Shown here in pieces: positions 23,801 through 38,200 of a stretch of 64,000 nucleotides of DNA (positions are counted from its first letter, which is position 1; each line of letters opens with the position of its first letter). This DNA is from Tubiluchus corallicola. Taxonomy: Eukaryota > Priapulida > Priapulimorpha > Priapulimorphida > Tubiluchidae. Where the stretch lies: positions 2,526,501 to 2,590,500 of the forward strand of contig JAQGDQ010000002.1 of assembly GCA_030141605.1 (NCBI GenBank), read 5' to 3'. The translations under genes and the position numbers were made by a program. The notes below the pieces were generated by a model. It was given only the letters and a program-made list of their open reading frames with translations, was not told where the DNA came from and did not search any database.

Positions 23801-26800
23801 ACAAAAGTACCTAAACAATGAAAGGTCAAATTAGTCAATGAATATTTTGACATTTCTGTCAGCAAGGTAAGAAAACCTAAATTTAAACAAATTTTCAGGT
23901 ATTATAGGGGAAGGGAAAAATAATATAGCTTCAAAACCCTACACACAAAAAATAATGTAAACACATAATGACCTGTTAACTTGAATCTAAACTATTTTAA
24001 AGGCTGCCAAATATAAATGATTGTTAAAATATTTAGTGACAAGCAACCTTTAGAGTATTGTTGTAAAATATTTGTGAAGTTTGTATCATTAACTGATATT
24101 TTACTTTGTACCTTTGAGTGGCACAAGACAATATTTTCCACAAAACTAGTGTGCAAAAACAAATTCTACTCTGAACAAGGGATAAGGAACTCTCACCTAC
24201 CGGCATGTGGTGGTGCATGAGCATTTCACGCATTTTTTGATAAGTTATATCATTTTGCATCTGACTTCTGTGTTTAAATGCTGTTGTATTATGGCACTTG
24301 ATTTTTCTGCATATTAACTGTATAGATCACAATATTGATTAAAGTAGCATATTGCATTTTCATCCTTAGCATCGTTTCTAAAGAAACATGCAGAATTCCT
24401 ACACTGTGTGTCAGCAATTTGGCAGGCTTTGTTTCATCAATGATATCAAAAATGGCTTACATTACACAAAACAGGACCTAATTATGTAAAGTATTTAATG
24501 TAACCATGACGCATACTAAGTTCTGTAATTTTTCTTATAATTTTGTAAAACACTTACTGTGTATTCACTTGTCTTGTCAATAAAATGGACAAATATATGA
24601 CATAGTTATTGCTACCACCAGTAAAAATAAACGAAACTAGATAATAATGTTTCTGAGGTGGTCGGTCAGAAACTGAAGATTTTGCAAACAATATTGTTTG
24701 AAAAATTTGTTTGTTTGAAAATTGTAATTTACATTTTATTGAATACACGAAGTTTGGTTACATAGGAACTGCACTTCACAATGAAATCTCAACTTTTAAC
24801 TTTCCAACCCGTGACCCATGGGTCAGAGATCAACCAATCTCGGTATAACTTATACCATTCAATTTGTCTCACTGAGACCTTTCGTTTGATGTACTACAAG
24901 CTAGGTCCAGTCGACAATGAAAAACATTTGTCACCTCCATCACTATTTAACCCCCGAGTGGGGTTGCAGATTAACCAATCTCATTGTAACCTATACCATT
25001 CAATTGACATGCTACAAGATACTATTGCTCAACACTCGATGCATTTCTGTTTTTGATCCCCTACTGGGGTTAGAGAACAACCAATCTCGGTGTAACTTAT
25101 ACCATGTAATTTGTCTCATTGAGACCCATCATTTGATGTACTACAAGCTGGTTTCAGAGAATAGATGAAGACCCGTACACTCCGCGACATATGACCCGGC
25201 ATTTTCTGGGCACAAATAAACATAGTTCTCTTTGCTCAGAGAGTGTACCCCGTGAGTTATGTGTTCCTAGCCCTCAGCAAATAAAAGGTCATAAAATGTG
25301 GGTAAGACAACTTTGCATTTTGGTCCCTCGAACATTTAAAGCATGCCAGCTTTTTAAAACCCCAGGTGCACATCTGCCCCACAGTACCCATATAGCTGTG
25401 AAAAAAATGAAAACTGAAAACCCTAGGAGTTGTGGCCTAAAAAACTGACCAGAGGTCAAAGGCCAACACATTGTTATTCATGCCTACCCCAGGACTAGCC
25501 ACCCTATGAGTTTTGTGATTCTAGCTGCAAGCTTAATGAGTTATTAAGCAAAAACTTTGCATAGAAGAAATAAAAAATAATAACTATACGAAATCCAAGA
25601 AGATTTTGCTATACACTTAATGAGATCTTTTTATTTAGATTAGGGGAGCAATCACACGTTTGCAATGATACTGAGATAGGCATAAAAAGGCAGCAGTAGG
25701 GTAATATGATAGATTGTCTAATTATCTGGCAAAATTAATATACACAAATATTTTTATGTTACTAATGAGCAAAAAATAGAACCATCACCTGCAGCTGTAT
25801 TTGTCAACTGCTCACGCCACTGATCCTGCGCACTGGTTGAACTTGCAGCTGAAATAGTATAAGTTGTAAATTAGAAAATATTTAAAAAAAGGTGAAATTT
25901 TTATTCAAAACATAAGAGTCCAGCTTGAAACACCAATGTTTAGAAAGCATGGTGAAAAAATTAGCAAATTATGTCTTTGATCACAATAGTGTGCAAACTA
26001 ATAATGCCATTTCAATAAAAAAATGAACCTATTAACTAAAATAAAGTCATTTCTTTAATACAGGTCAGCACAAGAGAGTTTGACTGCAATTCTTAATAAG
26101 GATTATTTTATGAATATTTCATTAGCAGCAGCTCCACCATGGCTAACATTTCAGCATTTGTGTGGTATGCACTTTGAAATTTTGCAATTGATATATTCAT
26201 CTCTTCATAAGACATTAGACATTACTTATTTTTTTTACATGGATCAATGCCTACTTTAGAACCTCTCCTCTACTAGAATCTTTCAAATCTTTTTGTTGGC
26301 ATATTTTCTTCATGAAAGTATTCATTTAGTAGAAAGCATAATCTTTTACAATAAACACTGCCTCCATACTGCTGCAGAGCAGCAATTCCTCAGCAGGGCT
26401 GCAGTCATGGTTTTTTAACATGCACTTAGTAACATAGCATAACAATTTTGCTAATTAGGTTAGAATGTTCACAATCTAATTACATGTGTTTTTTATGATA
26501 TATTATACAGATAAGAGAAACTTGTAACTTACAGTGTTGTGCAACACCAGGGATCCCAGATATATTTGTATTAACATTAGTGCTGGTAGCACTACCTGCC
26601 ACACTACTTCCTGGAGTCTGAGTCATTGCCGCTAGTGCTGCCAATTGTGAAACACTCAACGACCCTAAACCTGGAACTAAAGAAAAATAATAATTACCAG
26701 GCAGAAATGTGAACATCATAATGCAATGGAAATCAAATGAGTAAAATTTACATTTCAAGATGATTACAATCAAAATCAATACACCTGCAAATTTGTCTTA

Positions 26801-29800
26801 GTAACTTCATTTTAAGAAATTGTGGTTGTCATGGTAACCAGTTCACTCTTACCTTGATTAGTTGCCGCTAAAAGACTGGCAAGACTGGACAAACTCAAGT
26901 TTGACAAATCAGCTGAAGGAGTAGACTGCTGAGGTGTGTTGAGACTTGCTAAACCTTGTATACCTGAAACAGAATTTTGTGAAAAAAACAAACAAACATA
27001 AATGTACTAGTTTTATGTTACCTTAATTGGATTACAACTAAAAGATGAAATTATTTATGGATTACAGTGAAAAGCATAAGAAAAGAATCATTTCAAGAAT
27101 AATAATAAAGCCTCTTTTGGTCAAGTTACCACTCAGATTATGCACAGAAAGGATGCTTTATAGTATACACCTTTATCATCATTTAATCCACTGTTACATA
27201 AAAGGAAAGAATATCTCACTAAACAAGAAAACTAATATAAAATGAGAACTTTCATATTTGTCATTAGTATACTTGATTCACAACATTGTCAAATTGAAAA
27301 ATGATATTTTACCAAATAAAAACACTTTCCGTAAGTGCGGGCTGCTTAAATTAATTCAAATTAATGCAATTTAACTAATGTTCATGCAAAAGTATCACAA
27401 ATTTTTTTGTTCAATTTGTTGTAAAAACTTGTTATACTTTTGACAGAAATTGACAATGCAATGCTTTTCTTCAGTCGATGAAAGTCATCACTGGTAGAAG
27501 AATGGGCGTTCAAAAGGGAGCACCCAAGCGTGAAATGATCATGACTTTAAATTTATTTTACTAAATGCACGAGGTACTTATTACGCTTCTATTACTCAAT
27601 TTCATGCCCATAGAAATAACCTTATCTTCCTAAAAGGCTTCACTTTTTTAAAAAAAATATTGCTTTTATAATTTTAGCATGTTGCTAAAAAACAGTCCTA
27701 TTGAAGTTGGTTAAATTAACAGCTGCATCTTTGTCAAACAATTTTGTTGGGGTGTAGATACACTAAATCCGAAGTCACTCATCAATGTAAAAAAAAACAT
27801 AAAATCAAAGCTTGAACTAAAGGACATAAACATGAAAAGATTTAGACTTAAATAGCCAATCTGGCAATTTTTTCGGGACTTTCAGATTTCACTCTCTCTG
27901 ATTCACTAAGTCATTTCCGAAATATGGTACTTGAGCTTAACATAAGTTACATAATAGGAGTTACGCTATAAGTGACTAGTACATTGCACACATTACAAGC
28001 TTCCTTACCTCCAGTATTTGTTGCACCTGTCAATGAGGCTAGCTGTGCTGCTAAATGTTGCATGCTGAGATTGTTCAGGTTCCCAGTCTGTCCTGCCAGG
28101 CCTCCTCCCTGAATAGTATTTAGTTGGTTACCAAGCTGACCATGCTGATTTGCTTGCTGCAACAACTTAACATATTAAAAACAAAAATGATAAGTGTGAT
28201 GATCTCATCAAGCCTGAAGCAGTGTTCTCAAATGATCTTCAAATTATAGTATATATCCCAAACAAGGACAAACATTTTGGTAATGTAAGGGAAAGTACTG
28301 GTAAAGCAGTGACTTTCCTTAACTAGTTTAGATTTTTACTAAGAAAATATTTTTTTGTGAAAATGTTCATGGATATAATGCTTGAGAGACGTTAGTGTTG
28401 CGACAGTAAGCTCTGTATGGAACTACATCCTACTTGAAAAGAAAAATAAGTAGAAAGGATGGTGACAAAGAAGCCTGCCATATAACCACCACAATTATGC
28501 AAACTATAGCTAAAGTGAGCTTTATAACTACTGTATGCAAACCACGCTTAAGATGTAAAATGCATCTGACAAGCTGCTATGTAAACAGCTTTTGTAACTA
28601 ATACTGCGGGTACATAAAATGAAAATCAAAGTCTGAATTTTCAAACCTAGAGGGCAAAACGAACTATGATAACAGTACCAAGCAACTGTTTGGAGATAAT
28701 CTGCCTACTTTTAGGAGAATGAAAACGTGTTGATAGGGCGCTCTTCATTTTCATAAGAGATGACCAGCCATTAAAATGGCTGCAAGTAGTCAGCCGGGGG
28801 CTTGAATGTTAAAATTGCACACAGCACTACAATGACATTACAATATAAACTCTTAAACTAGTTTTTTATCATGTCCTTTAAAGAACGATGCAAACTAGAG
28901 AAAAAACTCACCTAAACACCTTCTCCAACTGTTTTTTTTGTATTAAACTTTATTAAAAATTAAAGCAAGAAACTTTGATACGTATGTCAGACAATCAAGT
29001 TTTTTGTGAAAGGACAAAATCAATGCAAAAAAGGTACAAAAGAACAAGTGAGAATAAAAGGTGAGTGAAATGTGAGTTGTTGCAAGATACGCCTGGTTTA
29101 GGTGGCACTGGTCTTTGAAGAAACTGTTAGGGCAATTGCTTAAAAGAAGGAAAGTTAAAAATAAAGGTATATCCTTGAGTTTTGATCAAAATATGGTCAA
29201 ATGAAAGTAGGTGAGGTTTTTTTTCAGATATCATGTGGGTTAGTCATTATCACACATCATCGTTACCATCTTGGATCATTAGCAAAACTTTGATCTTCCA
29301 AGGACAGGTGGATACATAGTGAGCCACTAATTTCACCATCCTTTGCTAGATTCATACTGAAAGAACTAAGAACTAGCTACAGATTAAACTAATTAGATGC
29401 AATAGACAAATAGGCAGATGGATAGACAAACGTGCAACAAGAAATGGTTTATACAGTCTATAGGACCACAATTTTAGGCACAGAATGATACAAATTGGCT
29501 AAATCTAACTAGCACCAGCTGCATTTGACTGAGAAGTGACAAATGTAAACAGTGTAATATGTAATAAGGCACAAGATTTCAAACGTTTTGAGGTAACAAT
29601 TTTTACTTGTTACTCATGGCATTGAGTTATCATAAGCATTGTTGACTACTATTTTTAATATAACAAGCTGATTTTATAAAAAAAGAAATTCTGACTGCCC
29701 TTTTCACATAATTTGCAAAGTGCTGACACAAATCATTTTGTGATGATATTCGAAATGTGATTTTATGCTCTATTTTTAAATTGAGTTTAGCAAGACATGA

Positions 29801-32199
29801 CAAGCGATAACACTTACGGCGAGATATTGTGCGGGTGTCATTGCACCAACTCCTGCCAGGTTCTGCAAGCCCCACAAGCCAGAACTTTGTAACTGCTGTT
29901 GTAGCTTCTTCTGTTCTTTCTCTTTTTGTGTGTCAGCAAATTTTACCACTAGAGGTGAAGAACAGCCCTGAAAATAAACATAAACCAACATGTACTCAAA
30001 TTACCTTTAATAAAAAAAACATTTAACACAAGCATACCAGCAACTTTTCACGCACACACAGAAGTGAAATTGCACTCGAGTATAAGCAAAAACTAGTGAG
30101 CTATTTTCGTTGTTGGAATAATTGCAACACCTTGCGTCTAATTTGCTGCATTATAGTCTACTGCAGAAAACTAGACTTTTTCGATTACAACAACCCAATT
30201 GTGTTGTCAGTAAAACCCAGAAAAAATGATTCGGTCTTTATTCATCCCCAATGACCCTTAATAAATAATGCAACAGAAAAAACAAATCAAGTAACACCTG
30301 TGTGTGAAGAAAACACAAGATGAGGACAGCTGGTTGTGCCCTGGGGCTGCCTTTCTGTGCAATTCTGACTATCATGTTGGCAGCTAAAAATTATCACATT
30401 TTCAGTCAAATTATTGTATTTTTTACCAAATTGCCCAAAAACTCAAAATTACAATACATTGCAGTAAATTATTGTATAATTATGTACTTAAAATGTAACT
30501 ATAACACAAAACAGTGGCATTAACAAGTGTAAAATCAAATTTATGATAACAGTGAATTGTCGCTAATTTCTGCATAATCAGAATCAAACCTTATCTTTGT
30601 CGTCATGAGCAATCTTTTTTAAAACTGTTTTTCTTCAAGCAAGCGGGACCAGCACGCTTAGGACTACAATGAAATCAAAGTTTATTTACTTCCCACTGGT
30701 TTATCTTAGGTGCTTCGATTATGCAAAACAGCACCACTCATAATTTGATGCCATGTTATCCGATCTGCTGCCACATGCAGAGTATTCACGTCATTTAAGA
30801 TGAAGATGTTCTGAAGAAAGACTTATTAAATACTCCACTTGACTTAAATGACATGAAATGATTGGCAGTAACACGCTGCATGTTTTCAGTGTACAATTTT
30901 TTCACATTTTTGTCTTTTGTTTCTTATTACTAAATTATTACGTAAGTATCGTACGGTCTACTTTTTGGACGGCATGAAGTCTCATATTATTGTTTATTCC
31001 GACAATTATGGTATAAATGATAATACTGTCAAAGCTTTTGATGAGAATGACATAACTCAATGAAGACACCTGCAATGCTTCGACATATCAGCACAGAAAC
31101 ACATCAAGACATTACGGCACCTTAGTCTAATAGTTCAGCTCAGCTCATCTTTATTATGGGTTATAGTTGCTTATATGAGAAGCTCTACACAAAATTACTC
31201 GTGGTTTATTAAAAGCACTATTGCCTAGTGGCTCTATTGTTAATTAAATACATTTGTATAGCGATTATATCAAAGTGGGATATGCAACTGTAATACCTTT
31301 ACAGTCGCTAAAGAGTCATCTACATATGTAAAGAAATAATCTTTCATTATATGCTGGACTGAATGAACACTCATACTGTGGTACTTCACATCAAAGAATG
31401 TTCGCATCTTGACATTACTTCACAAAATTAACAAATATTACTGTAATTTACTTTAATGTATGTAAACTTAAGTTAAAATTTATATATTACCAGTAAATAA
31501 ACTAGCGACGGAGCACTCGATCAGAACATGGAAATCGCCAATGTTGTGCAGGTGTTGCCGCCTGTCGGCTTCTGCGGGAAGTTTTACACTGGCCTTGTAT
31601 ATGCGTGTTTTATTGGCAAAATATCAGCATACACGCGTATATAAAACACAACTACGCAGAGGAATTAATTTTAGTAAATTATTTTTGTTCTTCAAATGGG
31701 AATGTGATGAACCAAAAAAGTTAATTGCATCATTGTAAAATTAATACAGTTTACTTAAGTCGAAGTTCTGACATAGGCCTATATTCCTTTACCGTTTTTT
31801 TACTTGGCCTAGATCTACATATGCAAACACATGGAACTGTGACGTTTCAGGTATGGGTTTTTAGTTACGACTGAAATGTTACGACGGATCCTGGCCGCGA
31901 TATCCTAGGGTTAAAGGCATTACAAACAATTATGCATGATGAAAGGCCAGGCTGCATTATCATGGATTGCATTGAGGGCCCTCAGCACAATATATACATA
32001 TATTGTGGGCCCAGGTACTTACACGTATCTTACACACTAACACAGTAGGCTATTGATTTATTACTCGGCCATTGATGACATCATTTACTCTGGAAGATCT
32101 CAATATTTTATGGTTGACTTGTACAGAGGTAATATATAAAATGATGCAATTTTTGGTCTTAAAATGCACATCGCCTTGTACACACGGTATGCTTCCTTG

Positions 32200-32238
<39 letters not shown>

Positions 32239-35200
32239 TATCATTTATACGAACATAAAGGAGAATAAGAATTTTTAATAAAAAGTGGCCCAAAATCTAG
32301 CACCCTAGTTAGTTTACTGGTAAACAGGTTTACAGTTTACAACAGAAATGAAGTATTTACCTCCATTGTTATGGAATGATGCATTGACTTGATAGCATTG
32401 AGAGCCATCTGTCGAGAAGCGTAAGTAACAAAGGCGCATCCTGGAAAATCAAGTATTTGAAAAAGTTGTTATTATCTCGTTTTTGTGATTTTTATCAAAA
32501 AGTTGCAATTTTTATCATGAGCACAGAGTAAAACAGAACGGAACTAGAACAACAGAAAAAAACAGGAAACTATTCTTGTTTAAAGTTTCTTTAATTTTTA
32601 ATAAAAGTTTAGAGAGAGTGATACCAATCATTTGCCAAATTATTCATATCTTACCTTGAAAAGGCCAAATTTATAGTGTTTCTTAGCTAGGCATGACTTA
32701 AAAATCAACATTTTTGCAAATATATAATTTAATAGTCATGTAAAAGACATATTTCCACACAGCTGATACATTTATTACATATACCATGCACGTATAACAT
32801 GAAGTCATATATGGGCTCGATTAGGCTTCGCATTAAAACATGTAGTAAAAACACAATACTGATCACGGACTTATAACATACTGAGTAATAAGTGAACATG
32901 GTAATTTTTTTAATCTGTTGCAAATACGCATAGTAAATTATGTACCTTTACTAACGCCATCAGTGCCACGCAACACAGTACATTCTTCAATTGTTCCATA
33001 TGGAGCAAACATCAACCGTACATCCGTTTCGCCCATCTTCTTTGCAATCATGCCAATAAACAGTTTTCGATATTCTATACCTATAACAACAATAGTTATG
33101 CAGTTAGGACTTACATAGACTATAACTGGGGGTCACCATCGCGAGTGATAGACACCTAATGTTGTCATTCTTGCGTCACGTGTCTCCGATGAGTGTCAAG
33201 TGTTTAGACTATTGTGCAGCAAAAACAATGATCACATGCAAAAAATTTAGGCTTTTGATTGGGTAAAAGCTATCGGGGAAGCATGCCACTCTAAATTATG
33301 TAAGTTAAATTTCATCGGTATCATGGAAAGGTTTCATCGGTGTCATTCATCATGGTATCGTGTATGTTAAAACTATTGGCAAAGAATGCACAGTAGATTA
33401 TACAGGGAAAGCCTGTCGCTCACTTACTTTCATGAAAATTCATCGGAGATGTCCGACGCTGTAAATACATCTTAATTTAGCATTACAATTACAAGAAAAT
33501 TACGGGTACATATTAAGAACAATAAATTAACGAAGTGCACGCAGGGTTATCAATGGATTTACAAGTCTTGTATACCTCACATCACAATAATTTTCACCAA
33601 CATTAATTGACTTATGTCCATAACACTGACCATACACATTTATAATTATAAAACACACACGCATGCACGCACGCACACACACACACACATATGTACATAT
33701 ATATGTATACACATATGCATGCACACACAGCTGAGAATCATCTACAGTTCTTTAGCACAATAAACAGATCACATTCAGCCTGTTAGGAAACCATCTGACA
33801 ATGTACAGCATTCTAGAAGTGCATTTCAGCAGATGTCAAGGAAGCCAGCCAGAAGCAATCCTATGACAGCACAATCAATGCATGATGACTGCTGCATGAC
33901 AAATGGTCAGATAATGTATATATATATATATACATTATCTGATGGTATACATTTGATAATTTTATCTAACTTGATCATACGAGTAAATGATGCCACATAA
34001 AAACCAGAAACAGGCCTGCACATCACAAAAACAATAATTATTTCTGTTTCGTTTTACCACATTGACCTCAAAATGATACACCTTTCACTATATAAACATA
34101 TCCTAAATTTTTGACCACTTTTACTTTCCGTGAACATTCTGAATAATTAAGTTCCACATTTATAACCTGAGTTCAGCATTTGTGAATTTGGCCTTAAAAT
34201 TCATAAAATGACAAAAACTGAGATAAAACTAAAGAATTGTTTTCTAAATAGATAAATACTGTATAATGCCATGTAGCTACAAACACGAGCAGAAAGACTA
34301 TCAAAAGATATAATTAGAGCCCATATATACAAGTAGTTTAATGTACATGTGGCAATGGGGTCATGGTGTGCTTATAAACTGCTGGCCTCCTAGTAAATGA
34401 ATACCAGGAAAATGGCTCCTGCCCGAGCTGACTATCAATTTTTAAAAGGTGCTACCACTGAACACCAAGTATTGTGGCAAACTGTGAAAAATTTAGTTTT
34501 CGCTGAATAATTAAAGCTCAGATGTGAGTTATTTTGCATATGCATTAGTCCTAAGCTTTCTTGTTAAAATGGAATTAGGTGGAATTTTTCGTACAGTTTA
34601 GCACAGAATCTATTAAACGAACAAGGCTTTTTTAATGCAGTTGGTTATGGCAGGACCATTATCCAGGAAAATCTTCTCAGATGAGGCACTAAACAGCCAG
34701 AAGTGTAAGAAATGATGTGTAAGGAATGCCTATTATTCTTAACTTTATATGTAAACACTATTTTTATATTCAAGTGCAGTCTGCTCGACAGATTGTGAAA
34801 AAAAGCAGTGATCGTCAGGTTCAATACTTCTACGGGTGTGTTTCATTGACTATACTGTGAATGTTTCTGGCTGTTTATTTCAATGAGGGAAAATGTGTAT
34901 TCACATAGAAACATGGCTAAACTGCATCTACCTGTTCAGTGCCTCACCTTCACTTTAAGGATTAGTCTTGATAATGAGGCAGGCTTCACATTAAATAAGC
35001 TACGTCAATGAGTGCTAGATGTCAGTTTGCTCAACATAAAATTGTACAACAGATATGTAAAAAAATAAAGTTGCTTGTTATTCGGTACATCTATAAACTT
35101 ACAATCCACATGTACTACAAATAAGTATTGTAAAATTGACAACATGTGCAGAGAAATATGAGACATTATTCTTTATATAAACTCACAATTTTAAATTATT

Positions 35201-38200
35201 ATACCTGTCTTACTTTCATTGTGATCTGCAGGCTTCATTTGTATAGGATGGTGCATCTAAAACAAAAAAGATCATCTCTTAGAAATTTCGTATGGTAAAA
35301 CTAGCATTTGACACTTTGTCTATATAATGACTTAGTATACTTACAAACCTGCATTGAGATTATTCAGTAATCAAGTGCTGTTAAATTTCAGTGATGAACA
35401 CAATTTAATACCATTCAACAAACATTCTCTAAATTGATTAAAATGGCGAATAAGGAAGCTATCGCCTGATTTTTGGATTAAGTTCTGTCTGATAATTTCA
35501 GTGTTTTGTGGGCCTTTACATAATCGAAAATACAAATGTATCAACTGCCATTGTTTGATAAGCTTTTCAGATTTTGCAAGGAAATAACTTAAATCGTTAA
35601 GCCACAAAGGCTGCTGAAAGAAGTTCATAGGCTGGATTGAACCTGACTGATCAATAACAACTCTGGTTGTCTCATGGTTTTGACAGCTCTTACTAAATTC
35701 TACAGTGTCAAATATGACACCTGCTTCATTGATTAAGAAAGTTTCCTAGCTCACACTGTAATTGCAGGTACCAGTTGGTCAGGGTTGTCCTTGATCTTGT
35801 ATTGTGTATAATCTGAGTTGTCAAAATGATGTTAAGCATCAGCTTTCGGTCAAACTGCTTGTTTGATTCAAAAGTCAACTACTGACTTCTGTGGTTAGGT
35901 TACCCATCCTTCTTTTTATTTCCACTTGTTTTGCAAGTGGCAGAGAGGTACCACTTTAGTGTGGCATTTATAATCACTCTTATGCAGGGTGTTCTTATCT
36001 TTTGCTTTGTAGTGAAATGACCACAAGTTCCAACAAGACACTTAAGTTCACATAAGTTATTTAGGATTTTTGTTGTTTACTTTGAAGCATATAAAGTAAC
36101 TATATTTGTAACTGACTGGTAAACCTGTAATTTCAAAGAATTGCAAAGATAAAAAAATCATTAAACATGATTAAAGTTAACCAAACCTTTCAACGAGCTT
36201 ATAAATTTTTCTTTATTTTACATTTCTGTCAGCTTTTGGTTATTTATTGGCCTATAAGAAAGTAGTCAACATACCATTAAATGTAGTAGAGTCGTCGTAG
36301 GCCCTATGTTACCACCAACACGTTTCCAGTTCAGCTTACTAATTCAGTCTTTGTACATATACCAGTAATAAATATCTAGGTAGGGTTGTTGACTTTATCA
36401 GCAAGCTTAAACTTGTACTCAGTAATTTCCAAACACAATGTGTTAAGGTGGATGGAGGTAAATGTGGATATAAAAATTGAATGAAGACAATAAAAAGTGC
36501 CCCAAGATTTTTTCCAGCACCTGCAATGGCAGGAGAAAGAATGAATTGATAAAATTAAAACCATTATGTTTCGGATAGGCCAAGGATAAGCCAGATGACT
36601 AAATCTGCCTGTAATGACTTGGTAAATGTACATATTGTACACGCACACTATGTCCTAATGAACAGTTTTATCTAGAGGCCATCAAACATATGCATTGAAC
36701 GATTATTCCCACTGGAAATATGGCTGCTGTTATTAGATCTTGTTGAAGCCTTAGTTGCCCAAGAGCAGGGGCAAGTCAATAATGTAGTTACAGCATTCGG
36801 GATAACATCAACAGACACAGACAAGGCCAATATTCAAAACAGTATTACTGCACCTAAGATGCCAAAGTACTGGCCACACAAAAAAAAATCTGCAAAACTG
36901 TTGCAAGAAAGTAAAAAGTCCATCACTGTGATACCTCAGATTAAATTAAGCACGAGATGAACTACATTTTATATTAAGAAGTCATCCTCAAATAATAATT
37001 GCTAAATAGGCTTTATTAATTTAAAATATGTAATGGTTTAAAGGCTAAACAGTTTTATAGGCTGATTCAATATCTTATTATTGAGTCCTGCAGACTTTTA
37101 ATCAGGTCAAAAGAAGTCAGATCAAGCCTGATTCCTATTACAGTAAATACTGATGAATGAAAACATGTAGAAATATTGACGCATGTCATAAAAAAATATA
37201 CGATGGGATTTTTAATCAAAACTACAACTTTAATCAACCACAGAAATACTTTTGCAAAAAATTTTCTAACCTATGATGCCAGCAAAAACTGCAGAGTTTA
37301 TATTTTAGACCTTCACTTGACCGTCAAGGTTTGAAATGTTTTAGAAATGATACTTGCAAAGCAAACACAGACCTGCATTTATAGGTTATGCAAAAGGTAT
37401 GAAGAAGTCTTATAATAACTAAAAAAAGTAACAGTGCATCAATAGTTAGTTATTGTCTTCAAGGAAAAACTGATATTTACAAGTAAAGAAAACTAGAGAA
37501 GATTAGAAGTATAGAATGATTATTATAAGGTAGTTTCAGTAATAAGGCTAGCTATATAACGAAAAATACCAAACACTAACCCTGGTTCTTATATTCAACT
37601 AGTGAACTTATGAATGTTATCATTAAAATAATGACAAAAAAGCTCACCCCAGCCATAACCTTTATATTGTGAAGTGCATTCTGTGCTTCCAAAGCAGCCT
37701 TTCTTGTAAAGAATGTTACAAAACAGCAACCTTTTAAAAAAATATTAACAATACATTACAAACAAATGGAGACAAATTAATTATTCAGGCAAAATTTATT
37801 TATCAACTTATTCAGACAGTCTGTCTCATGTAATGCAATTGTGCATTCTGTGCACAGTATGCTTTGTTGGGCCATGCCACTACTATTATATTGTGATTTC
37901 ATTTCTTTTGATCACTTTGGTTTATACTTAACAGAAATACACATTTTCACCTTTGCTTTGATTGGTAGCTTTATCTCGTAATACATTGAGTTGATAGACA
38001 GGACCATACTCCTCAAACAGAGCCTTCAGATCTTTTTCCTCCATCGTTCTAGGAATTTGGCCAACAAACATTTTGATAGCATCCGCATCCGGACATGGCT
38101 CCTTCTTTGGCGAATTCATGGCCAAGTCTAAGTCTACCAAAAAAGATAAAATCAAACAAACACAAAGCCTGAGTTATACACTACATAATTTACCAATGGA

